NCBI GenBank assembly: GCA_020055645.1
Contig: CM034548.1
Span: forward strand, 14,136,001-14,200,000
Source: Tomocerus qinae
Lineage: Eukaryota > Arthropoda > Collembola > Entomobryomorpha > Tomoceridae
Reading direction: 5' to 3'
Length of the DNA stretch: 64,000 nt
Made by a program: the position numbers and the translations under genes. Under the pieces are notes generated by a model. The model saw only the letters and a list, made by a program, of their open reading frames with translations, did not search any database and had not been told where the DNA came from. The first letter of the stretch is position 1, and the number at the start of each line of letters is the position of its first letter. Shown piece after piece: positions 53,382-64,000 of this stretch.

Positions 53382-56300
53382 TCATTTAGTTCAATGGCAA
53401 CCTTTGTTTTCCTTTAAAGTGTAAACGAACCTCCACGCTATTTAACCTACTGGTCTGAATTGTCTGCTCGGTTTGGCCTTGTATTTCCTATCATTTACAT
53501 TTGTTTGTTCAGTTTAATGTCATCGCATCTGGTTTTCTCTATCTCTTCACTTTTCTACTTTTCCTCTCTTTCACTTAGCAGACCTTACAGAATCTCCTTG
53601 CTAAATAGAAATTGGTAGATAATGGCGTCATTCTCAAAAAGGTCCACACCTAATACTTCTTAAGATCCTCTTCTTCCCTTCCATCAACGACACCCAGCTA
53701 AATGGCATTACAACTATTTATCAAGTAGTAGCCATTTGTCAGCTACAATAAAACTCCTCGCACCTGCTCAATTACCTTTTGCTCCCCCCCATCACCTACA
53801 AAGAGTAAACTTGGCCTGGCCTAGAATCTCCTAAGTACTTACGCTTCAATGCATAAATTATGAAATGATCAAATATAAACATCTACTGTCCTGCATTTGT
53901 GTGATTTCTTTTAGAATTTTCCCTCGACTAACAATCTACCCTAACTTTATAAATAGGCATGAGGTCTTGAAAAAATATTTCATGAGGGGAAAATTACGTC
54001 CTATCATTTCTGTTCTAAATTCTCACAAAAAAAGCATTGAAAATTGCAAATTGCATAATTTGTTACCTTACTCGAAAGTAAAGACAAATCGAATGTCTAG
54101 ATTACGAAACTATATGTAAAACAGAAAAAAATATATTTTAGCATATGAATTGCAGAAACTTAAAAGTAAATCATTTCAATGGGAAGGACAAATTAATTCT
54201 GGAAAAATTGAATACAAAAATATATCACGAAAAATAATTCAGTATGAAAGTGAAGGCAATAAATAAGAGGGAAAAATAACAATTTTCCATTGACGTAACG
54301 TAAATTTAAATGTCCTTACATCTGTCGTATATATTGGGATATTATGCAAACATGCTGAAATTTATACAGCGGGTATAGGTTATAGATAAAGTTGGTACAA
54401 TTATATTATTTGATCTATAAACAATTATTATATAATAGATATTGAAATAGGATTGTAGTAACATGAGGAAAGAATATCCACTTTAGTGAAGTCGGAGAGG
54501 ACTAGAAAATAATGGCTTATTGAGTTGAGTTCACTTGACTTGTCTCACTCAGTTTACTGGGTCTGTAGTTCAAGGCTCTTCATGGCCCTATTAATGTTTA
54601 CAAAGTGAACAATGATGTATCTGTCTTGTTTGTCTGTACTCTCTCTTCGGCTATAGATACTTGCAGACCATAGATCTATGTATATCTATTGGCTCTGCCT
54701 CTTGTCTGTTTCTGACTTGACTTGACTGCCTGTCTGAAAAAGAGAATGAGACTGATCGTGAGATAACCGCACCAAGCCATGTGTTATTATCAATTTCAGT
54801 ATGTCATGTTCAATCTCAATTTACTCTAAACCTTGCTTCATTTTGTACTCCTAGCTCGATAACCGGGCTTCTTAGCTCTCCATCATAGCTACCTACCTAC
54901 AATCTATTCAACCCTATATACCCAGTTATACATATTTATCCCTAATTTCCTAATTATCGTTTCTTATTCAATAAATTCCGAATACGTCTCTTGAGAAAAA
55001 TTGGGCTTTCTAACAATTACACTTCGACTAATTGATAAATATACACCTCATGTTTAAATGTGAATGATGAGTTAATTATGATTTGAGTATTTGCAATTAA
55101 CTAATTGAGCCTACAAATATGTACCAACATAATCTAAACTGTTTTAAAAATAATATGGTAGAAATTCAAACTTATTTAAGTTTTATTATAGCATACAAAA
55201 ATGAAAGAAATCAACTTTTCAATGTTGATAAAGGTTTACTAACATGCGTATGGCAATGGAATGCATTTTTCTATGTTGTTCATAAATCTTTACGAGTATG
55301 GTAAAATTATTGATTTCAAGTCGGTGGTGATAAGCAGGTATAAAAATTCATTTTAATTCAAAGAAGAGACCATTAAGATTATATTTATTATCAGCATGGA
55401 AGTAAACGTACATTCATTAGGAATGTTCTTAAATGTCATACGCTATAAAAAGAGTAAAAATATCGACGGACATGTATACAGTGCAGTGGAATAGTTCATA
55501 ATGGTATAGCTAATTGCTTCAGTATGAATCGTATGATCGTCAATACGTGTGTACATTGCACAAATACGGCAGCCATTAGTACTGAAGGTAAATGGCAATG
55601 TTATGTTAATTTTGGAATGGCCTGTCTTTGCTTTGAATAGAGCGTTCTATTTAAATAGGATATTCTAGTGATATTTATTGATACAAGTAGGTCACACCCG
55701 GTCGTCATTCGGTAACATAAACTACAAGTAAGACTAAAATGTTGACAAGTAAGTAGGAAAGAAACCAAGTGCATTGAGAATCATGCCAAAATGAATTGTA
55801 GGGATTTCGTTCAGCGAAACATATATCTTATGCTGTTTGCATATTTTTGTATATTTATAATTTACACGAACTGATCAAGTTTTTTTAGCAATGCATGAAT
55901 GGTGGAAGTCACATGTGTTTATCTGTGCAAATCTGATCATACGATGATTTTTCTCTATGAAAAGGAGTAATGATAAGTATTAGTATCTATGATGTCCGTG
56001 TAAGTATGGTCATAAATAATATTACGACTAAAGCTTACGGTCACGACTTGGTTTTACTCAGCATTATGGAACTGAACGGGAAGAAGATAAAAAAAAGCTT
56101 AATTGCAATTAAATATTATGGACATTTTATGCTGTGCATGTATAAAAGGTTGAAGGGATGTAAAGTATATGCGCAAGAGATTGTAGAGAAATAGAATGTG
56201 AGCAATAAATAAATACGCAACAAGCAAATGACATCATGTCAGGTAATTGCTCACTTGACCTTTCTTCGTACTAAAGATATAACGTGCAAAGTACAAAGGG

Positions 56301-57379
56301 AGGCGGGATGCGGATCTAATTGAAGTGAATGAGGAGATGAAAGGAAATGCAATTAATTCGCCACGGAATGAACAGCAACTATACAGACTACCTTTTCAAC
56401 TACCTACCTAAGGAATAAATCAGATCTCCAACTTTATCTCTTTGTAGTCTATAAAATGCATCCACATAGGATATATTATGTCTTTAGGATTGAAATCATA
56501 CTTAGAGATACAAGTGGCGCATGTCGATAAGGAATTGTATAGGTAAGTATGCACTTGAGATCTGGTAGTGGGACAAAAAAGAATTTTAGAAGAGTATTAA
56601 ATGGAATAAGTATTTAGTAGTATAGTATGTGGATAATTTGATGCTGATTAGGAGTGAACATCATTTAGATAAGTAGAAATAGTAGCGTTGCATTTTAGTA
56701 TAATTTAGTTGGAGGGATTGTGTTGAAGTCAAGTCAAGATGAGAATTAGACAAAGTCGTGTCTTTAAGGGGAGCCTTCATGTGCCAATTGAAAGTGAAAT
56801 GATTGAGGCCATGGCCGCTTAATGGCTGTGCATGCATGCATGTAGGTAGGATCAATCACACCGGAAATCATTCCGATATTATTTATTTGTGGCGATTACA
56901 ACTTCCTATATGGTGGATGTAAGGCCAAGGAGCGTTTCTCCGTATAGACATAATAATATCATAAACATAGGCACAATTATTATGGACATGAACTGTTCTG
57001 ACAATCAGGTGCACTGCATACCTAACATATTCCTAACCAACTGCATACCAATCCTAATTGTAATAAATGTGTGGACTTTACACATGATCTCTATTATCAT
57101 CAGATTACATAGCACTTCTACCATACATCACCCAATATGCATCCTGCATACCTAACCAAATTGCTAACAGAGATATTTACATGCATACACATTACTGACA
57201 TGTTCGTCTAACTCCTAACTAATCATTTACTGCTTCTGTATGTAAATGTGTGTGTGTTCGAGTGTCTCATGTCTCATGACATGACAGATCAGACTTCTAG
57301 ACTACATCCAACTAACTACATATTATATTCAAATTAATAGCTTCATACTATAAGTATGCGCACCTACCTTACCCATTCA
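53382..57379. other. AT-rich stretch, nothing supported
   Basis: No supported gene. Simple CTAC/GTAG-type sequence and TGCATG runs (around 56830-56842) occur. The open frames at 53865-54119, 55970-56194 and 56889-57155 are AT-rich and lack signals. Confidence 0.55.
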
Positions 57380-57402
57380 CTACTACTACTACTACTACTA
57401 CT
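57380..57402. repeat. (TAC)n microsatellite
   Basis: About seven TAC units in tandem, read directly; similar interrupted TAC tracts occur at several other places in the window. Confidence 0.9.
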
Positions 57403-58198
57403 CCTACAAATTGTTATTACTACTCAACTAAAATGCAAATGCAGAAGGTACGCGGCATACCTAATTGACTCGAGTAAAAACTAATACAAACAAAGAGAAC
57501 TATAATCACATACCTATACGTAATTGACGGTGAACGAATTAAAATATCTCATTACCATATAAACTTGATATAATCTCATCATGTTATATAACACAAAGGA
57601 TACCATCCAAAGCACCCACCCACTTACTTCTATGATTGACTTTTATGGAATTGACAGCTAACCTAAATAATTGAATAATCCCATTACAAAATTGATTATT
57701 ACCTCCTGCTTTTTTATCATTAATACTTGATTTTCAATTTACAATCACATTAAGTCAGTAATTTCTTCAGCTTGTCAGACTTGCAAAAATACGGGTAGAA
57801 TTGCATAGTTTTAAGTGATCGTTTAATATGCACAGCCATATTACCGAGGCTCAAAATGCTAGAGCTGCAAATAATACCATTCCTATATTGTTATAAGTTG
57901 TTATCTATAGTATATCATTGAAATATGGTTTAAGTTGTCATTATTAATAGAATAAACTAGGCAATAAAGCATTTCCAGAAGCGGCGCTAAACTCATTGAC
58001 ATTGTCATGCAGACGAGCGTGTACGCAGGTTTACCAATATAGTGCAAAATCTTAGGTAGTTGAGATTTTGGACGTAGTATGGATTTGTTAGTGTATATAA
58101 TTAGTATGCGAATAAGTATGAGGTACATGGTATATAATGTATACATAGTAAGAAAATAAAATGTTTTGGCAAGCAATAGGAAACAAAATTAATAATAC
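57403..58198. other. AT-rich stretch, nothing supported
   Basis: I see no gene here. The - strand frame 58176-57901 is AT-rich and has no splice or motif support. Confidence 0.55.
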
Positions 58199-58295
58199 TC
58201 TTAGATGTTTTCCTTTGGCTATTTCCAACTCCTCCCATGGAGGTGAGTAGATTGTAAAGATCTTGAAATGCAATTCCAGTTCCATCCATATCACA
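58199..58295 (-). CDS. Candidate exon with an EF-hand-like segment
   Basis: After an acceptor (caattactcacaag) 32 codons are open to a possible donor (AAGA before gtatta), phase 0 to 1. The peptide CDMDGTGIAFQDLYNLLTSM resembles the calcium loop and following helix of a calmodulin-type EF-hand (DxDGxG, then I, an acidic residue, LxxLLxSMG), but is one residue short in the loop. The family resemblance is suggestive only. A second frame on the same strand is also open. The opposite strand carries a perfect donor (ATGGAG before gtgagt at 58243). I cannot decide which, if any, is used. Confidence 0.22.
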
Positions 58296-61200
58296 CTTGT
58301 GAGTAATTGAAAATGATCAAATACTATTAACAGGTGGTAATCACAAAACATCACTTAACCTCAAAAGGACATGAGAACAAATAAAAACAGGAAAGAGTGA
58401 AACTTGAACATATAGAAATTAATTATGGTCTAGGAGGTGAATAATACTAAATCTGTAGTATATACTGATCATTGGATTTTAGGCAGATTTCCTCTTGTCT
58501 GCCTTGCTCTTTGTCTGTTGGCTTTTTGTGAATGCAAGTCACAGGGATATTCATGTAAATCTGTATATAGGTAATACTATAGCTTGTATGCTGCATAAAA
58601 GTTTATCTATGCTAACTAACAACTTTTGCGAGTTATGTGTTGGGGAAGTTGTACTAGTGTTTGTACATGAGTGTTGGTAATAATGTGTCCTTTGCCGGAA
58701 CAAAAAATGTTGTTTCTAGTTTTTAGACTATTTGTATTGGTATTAGCATGTAGGAAAATAAGTTTGTTTGTGAGAATCTGTGTTTTTGTGTTGGTGTGAG
58801 TTAATAAGATGTTTAGCATAGAAATATTATGAATTATTATTGTTGGTGGAGAGACAGGTAGAGGAAGTGTCTGGTATGCATGGATATATGTTGTGCTTGG
58901 GTTTTGGTGTAAAAAACAATTAAAAAAGTGTAGTTAGTGAATCGATCAAACTGAGTGGTGGCGTCGTTGAGTGTGATGTATAAAGTATTGTTGAATAAGG
59001 TTGGCTTACAGAAGTCGTAGTATTATGCGCAACAACGAAGTTTTGCGAATCCACTTGACTTTAATGTATAAATTAAAATGTTCGTGCAATTTAGATGAAG
59101 TAGGTAAATGAAGTCGGTAATTGGAGTAGGAAGGAAGGGTTGGAGTAGGAAACTAGGATTCTCTGCTATGAAACTGCAATCCTTAGTAGAGCTCACTGCG
59201 CCAAAAGCTATTTTCGCACGAGATGGAAATGGAAAGGCTTTTACTTGCTGCTTGTCAAGATAAGGACAAGGAACAGAAGCAACTGAGTGAGTAAAGTAAA
59301 GTAATGCAAAGTAAAGTAAAGTCAGCTAGTGGAATTAAAAACAAGAAATATTTTTGCGAGCAAAAGAACTCGACAGCATTTTGAACTTTATAATATGACA
59401 GTTATAGTGAAAAGGTAGCTCCTTGCAGTGTGAATCTCGGAGATTCTTTAAGATGAATGGTTTAATGTAAAATAGTACAAAGGAGAAATAATATAGAAGA
59501 ATGGGAGGATTTCGGAGGGAAAGACAAGACACCAGGAGAGAAAAGTAAAGAACAGAGTTGGACAACCGCTTTCAAGTGACAGCACTCCAGCACTCAACTC
59601 TGATTTTGCACTCAACGTACTTTTTCATGATATCACTAAATCCAAGTCTTAGACTCAACAACAGGGCCGGATATCTTGTCCCATCCAATATCTTTTTACT
59701 TTAATCGAACCTAAATACATACATACAATGCTAACTACTACATAATACATGCATAATATCTTACCATACCTATTAATACGTAAATACATCCACTCGCTTC
59801 CACTAGAAACATCTTCTCTGCATAACAGACACAGCTTTTGTCGGCAGATGTACCATGTAAATACTTTGCATAATACATAGCTCTCTGGTTCTAAATACAA
59901 ACATACTCCAACGAATGAATACAACACATACATAAGTACTACCATTTAACACAAATGTATTCATAGACGCATTATATATACATGTTCCAGCCAGATTACA
60001 TCTTCCAGCAATCTCTAAACTCCCTCTACCAAATTTTAGACCCTCTCAACTAAGTAATCTCAAAACGCACAGCACCAACATTTCGGTTCTTACGGATCAC
60101 CAACAAACATTCCAATTTTATCTACACACTCAATCCTCCACACTGATTATCTCTAACATCCTATATACATCTTCCAACTTTCATAAAACCAACTTTTTAA
60201 CTCTTATGGCTTCAAAACATGACTTGGTTACTTTCATCTCAGCTCTGTTACTTAACCCGAATTGCATCATTTACATGGAAGGTAAAGTTTAAGGATGCTC
60301 TTGATAATGGAAATGACCCGGTCCTACGCACTTACCGAAAAAGGGGATGATGGCATGGTGAACAGCGAACTTTGGCATCTATGGTTATCTAGAGAAGGTG
60401 TACAATTGAGGAAGCGAAATTATTATTGACTATTTATTATGTCTTTGAATTCATGAATTCAGATATAGTTTTTTTTATTTTGTGGGAAGTAATTTTTGAT
60501 GTAGCAATTTGATTTTTATCTAATTATTGTATCTAAGCCTATTTTCACAAATAATTGAAATCGTAGAGATTATTCAGGAAACGAAGTTAAGGTATTGATT
60601 GCTGAGAGGAGGGGGGGAGGTAAACTACGTATATGTTGTAGAGAGTTGCGGTCTATCCCAGCTTGAATATTGAAATGTTGTGTGTATTTCCGTGAATGAG
60701 TGACAATGGCTGAGGTAGAAATATTCGTAGCAGAAATATGCAGCGAAGCATAAAATTAAAGCATTACTACAATGCGTCACTGAATAAATATGTTGTAACT
60801 TAATTTTACGGTTTTTGTAGGAATGTGTATAAAAATCAAACTCGGCATGGAAATATTGAAAATGACAAATATATGCATTATTTCTAGTTTTGAAGGGAGA
60901 AATATAAAGCAGAAGATGAAAGAAAAACATCATCTCGTAGGAGAGTGAGAGTCGTGACATTTGTATTTGTCACTGCGTCTCTTTATACTTTTGTGTCCTC
61001 CATAATGACATTTTGCAAGTGAAATAGTGTATGCCTGACTGGAAGATTAAAAGGGTCTGGAAACCAGGATATTTTTCACACTTATTGTTCCGTCGTCAAT
61101 TACAGTATATTTATGTCATTAAATGTGGTATAATTATAAAAGTAGGTAGAGAAAGATGTGCTCATCACGTAAACGCATGGTAAGTGGAAGCACAGATAGA

Positions 61201-62697
61201 TTTTGTGTTGTTTCGTCGGAATGAGAAACATTTATTTCTTCAGTTCACTCACATGGAGAGTCACTCAGAGTGAGTTCTGCAAAGAGTCGCGGATGTAAAA
61301 GCCGAGAGTGCATAGAGCCATATAGTCAACGTGTAGATTATGTACTAGATGTCTAATTTACATGCAGTACGCGCGTGAATCTCATCTTCTCTCATCTGTC
61401 GAGGATGTTCTGCTTCTAGTCAACTACATGGCACACTCATGAAGTCATGAATGACTTTCGTCGGATCACTCTCAGACCCTGACTCCTTTTGCCCTCCATA
61501 CTGATCACACTATACTCCCTTCCCTAGGTAAATAAGTCACAACTAGTGCATTATACATTTCTGCATTTAGAAATGTACATGCAAATACATTCTCTATTAC
61601 ATCCCAACTATATATTACAATATATTTAACTACAATTTAGACATTCCAAGTTGTGGCATGTCGTGTTATTTCGGAAAACATACAAAACACTAACTAGTTC
61701 ACAAAATTATTATATCTATACCTACTACGCTACATACAGGATCATATATTTAAATGAGACAGCAGTGATGCTGATGCGTAATACTCCAAATGTTTATTTT
61801 TATTCTACAAGAGTACTCTCATTACTATCTTACCATTATCATGTCCTTTGTATTTATACGATGCTCTTTGAGCTATTGTCTTCCTAAAATACTAATGTAA
61901 TGAATCCAAGAGTAGATAGAACAGGCGTCGAGAAATCCACTAAAGCCCTCGGAATAAGCCGCAAGGAGAAAACATGAACCGCCTGCTTTTTGATCCCTAC
62001 AGATTACGTTACCAACATTCGTCAACATACAAATGTCAATCTATCGGCATCTGCATTGACGTCTGCTCCAGGACGTACTTTTGACACCCTCCATCATACA
62101 ATGACGAATATTCTACGTAAATAAAACTTTTCCTTACCACATTTTTATATTCTTCAATTAATGTCAACGCCCTATTTTATTCATGCATCACCAATTCTCA
62201 GAATCCCACTAATTTCTAATGAAAATTTTCATTTATTTTCGATTCCACTAATTAAAGTAGTAAATTTTACTTAGTATCATTATCTCTCGTTAAAGAATGT
62301 TATCATGCTCATGAAAATTCCAATTGTACCAACATGTTATAGCTCAGATGATATTGACTCATTTTTCACGGAAAATTTATCGCGATACTTGAACCTAATA
62401 ACTAAAAACATTTTGCTCATAAAGCTGAATGATATAATTTAGTTGAATGTCAACAGCCTGAATTTTTATTAATTTATCTCCAAAGAAACTTGCTTTTGAA
62501 TTTAAATAAAAAATTCTGTTTTTATCATCAGTAGTAAATAAGTACAGAGCATTGCAGTACTGAAACTTGATAGTTATCCAACTGTTAGTGCATAATGAAT
62601 ATAATGATGGCCCGTAGATCATTAAAATTTGCAAAATAGACGTAGAGGTATTACATGTACAAATGTAATTGGCAATTGAGATTGAGAAGCAAATTTT
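58296..62697. other. AT-rich stretch with a pentanucleotide repeat, no firm gene
   Basis: No firm gene. A 48-base - strand segment near 59815-59770 (EDVSSGSEWMYLRIN) has good acceptor and donor, both phase 2, but is too short to judge. A GC-richer pyrimidine patch at 61240-61530 may be regulatory. The 111-codon - strand frame at 60625-60960 is AT-rich and unsupported. Confidence 0.45.
59291..59322. repeat. (GTAAA)n-type pentanucleotide repeat, interrupted once
   Basis: Tandem gtaaa units with one interruption (gtaatgcaaa), read directly. Confidence 0.85.
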
Positions 62698-62983
62698 ATG
62701 TCCATGTCTAGGTATTTATACGATGATAAATTGTGCAGGAGCAGAGATAATAAACCCACGCTGACTATTGATGTTTTCGCATACAATGACCGTCAGGGTA
62801 CAAATTGGAATGCTGAAGCATGTAAGGGATACATGTATATAATAATAATGCCTTTGATGCATGTACTTACTCCTATTACAGTATTCTGTTCTATTCATAA
62901 ATATTTTGCACAAGCATCATAAAAAAGTCATGCCACTATGTGATGTATCTGTAATACGTAATTATATCGTATGTTTAATGCAG

Positions 62984-63464
62984 AAGTCGTATTTGCTCTA
63001 AACATATTAAGAAAGCTTTCGAATCTGTTAAATCCGGCAAATGCTTGTTCAAATACCAATTTTATTGCAAAGAGGATATCAGCGCTCTTTGCAGTCACAT
63101 CTGCAATATTCTAGATCGATGTGGTCTATTTGCCCTTCTTCAATTCCAACTTACTTAATCTATTTGTTCCTTTGCTCCGTTCCAATTTTCATCTGTTTTT
63201 TACCAATTGATTTGCTCCACAGCCAAAAAAATTCTTTATACAAAAAGTCAAGAATGGTTTATTTGGGGCAACAGATTTCTGGGAAAAATGCATCTTTTTC
63301 AAAGTTTAAGGTCAGAGGTTTTGGATGACATAATTGGTGAAGATAACATTGATTTCAAACTTACATTTTCAGAATGCATGAACTCCACACAATACAAATT
63401 ATGGGAACTTACTTATAGGGAACCCAAATTCAAAATGAATTTTGTATTGCGTTGTGCCTGTTAG
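62984..63464 (+). CDS. Candidate 3' end of an unknown gene, two exons
   Basis: Exon 62984-63123 follows an acceptor (gtttaatgcag) and encodes SRICSKHIKKAFESVKSGKC and on to LCSHICNILDRC. A 99-base intron (63124-63222; weak gtctat donor, excellent acceptor ending gatttgctccacag) leads to exon 63223-63464. That exon keeps the frame for 79 codons (KKILYTKSQEWFIWGNRFLG; SEVLDDIIGEDNIDFKLTF) to a stop. ATTAAA lies 38 bases on (63502). Upstream, 62698-62840 is also open (DNKPTLTIDVFAYNDRQG) with a gtaagg donor, but in the wrong phase to join directly. I recognise no family. The exons are only slightly GC-richer than background, so chance is possible. Confidence 0.3.
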
Positions 63465-64000
63465 ATTTGATTAAACTGGTTTCACATTTTGAATGGGTTG
63501 AATTAAAGGTTATCGAATTAGAATTTCATGTAATTATTATATAGCAAAAAAATGAATGTTTATGACCATATTTACGGTTTAGATGCTTGAACACATTACA
63601 TATTGCACGCATTGAGCATATAAACTAGGAACACAAACAATATAGTAGATACAAATAGTTAGGTACGTATATTATACTGTATCACGATCATCCTACCACC
63701 GACGGTATATTTAATGTTGGATATAATGTACCTAGTTAAGTATGCGATATGATATTCATTTTATTTCCATGTCGATGTACATATAATGGTCAACATAGCA
63801 AGCAACAGCCACACAACTGCATGTCATTCATGTCGCTCACCTTCAGACTTAAGATTATATATCATTTATCATCCATATTTCTCACTCACAGTCACTTGCT
63901 CTTCAAGACCTTAGCTATTTTTAGCATATTATTTATTATTGGAGTACTTTAGTATCCATTGGCTTTGCCTACATCAAGTTCAACTCTGTATTTGTTGTCA
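63465..64000. other. AT-rich stretch, nothing supported
   Basis: I see nothing beyond a variant polyadenylation signal (ATTAAA, 63502-63507) that may serve the candidate gene before it. The 67-codon frame at 63749-63952 is unsupported. Confidence 0.55.

Overview
This is a gene-poor, AT-rich animal chromosome segment. Two genes can be read completely across their introns. On the + strand is a multi-repeat thymosin-beta (actin-binding) gene at 18.5-22.5 kb. On the - strand is a nocturnin / curled-type NADP(H) 2'-phosphatase at 24.8-30.2 kb. The two genes are convergent, with about 2.3 kb between their stop codons. Several nocturnin stretches (RILEIWRVQSNQV, TTHLKARQGALLA, NEQG, an MGSFTS start) resemble the arthropod curled proteins more than vertebrate nocturnin. 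I therefore favour an arthropod with a fairly large, AT-rich genome; that is an inference from two proteins.

Layout. 1-2.86 kb: AT-rich, nothing supported. 2.86-3.33 kb: GC-richer promoter-like patch with a probable non-coding exon. 8.19-8.24 kb: a GC-rich hairpin. 12.3-12.57 kb: an unexplained GC-rich island open on both strands. 13.18-13.29 kb: one candidate coding exon. 18.5-22.5 kb: thymosin. 24.8-30.2 kb: nocturnin, with a perfect CRE octamer 300 bp upstream of its start. 31.3-31.5 kb: a complete 188-bp hAT-like MITE with an exact 8-bp target duplication. 35.0-42.2 kb: part of an unrecognised - strand gene, with two phase-matched exons and a doubtful third. 42.2-42.9 kb: a GC-richer, possibly promoter-containing patch. 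42.9-64 kb: mostly AT-rich, with a few isolated candidate exons (47.8, 48.3, 53.3, 58.2 and 63.0-63.5 kb) that splice signals support but that I cannot identify.

The two certain genes have no known shared pathway. One handles monomeric actin; the other adjusts NADP(H) levels at membranes and mitochondria. Their exons are clearly richer in G+C than the introns, and I used this to rank the other candidates. Open frames of 60-100 codons are common by chance at this base composition, so most open frames here were discarded. I found no CRISPR array, rRNA, tRNA, viral or retroviral fossil, or toxin gene, and nothing that looks like a new multi-gene system.
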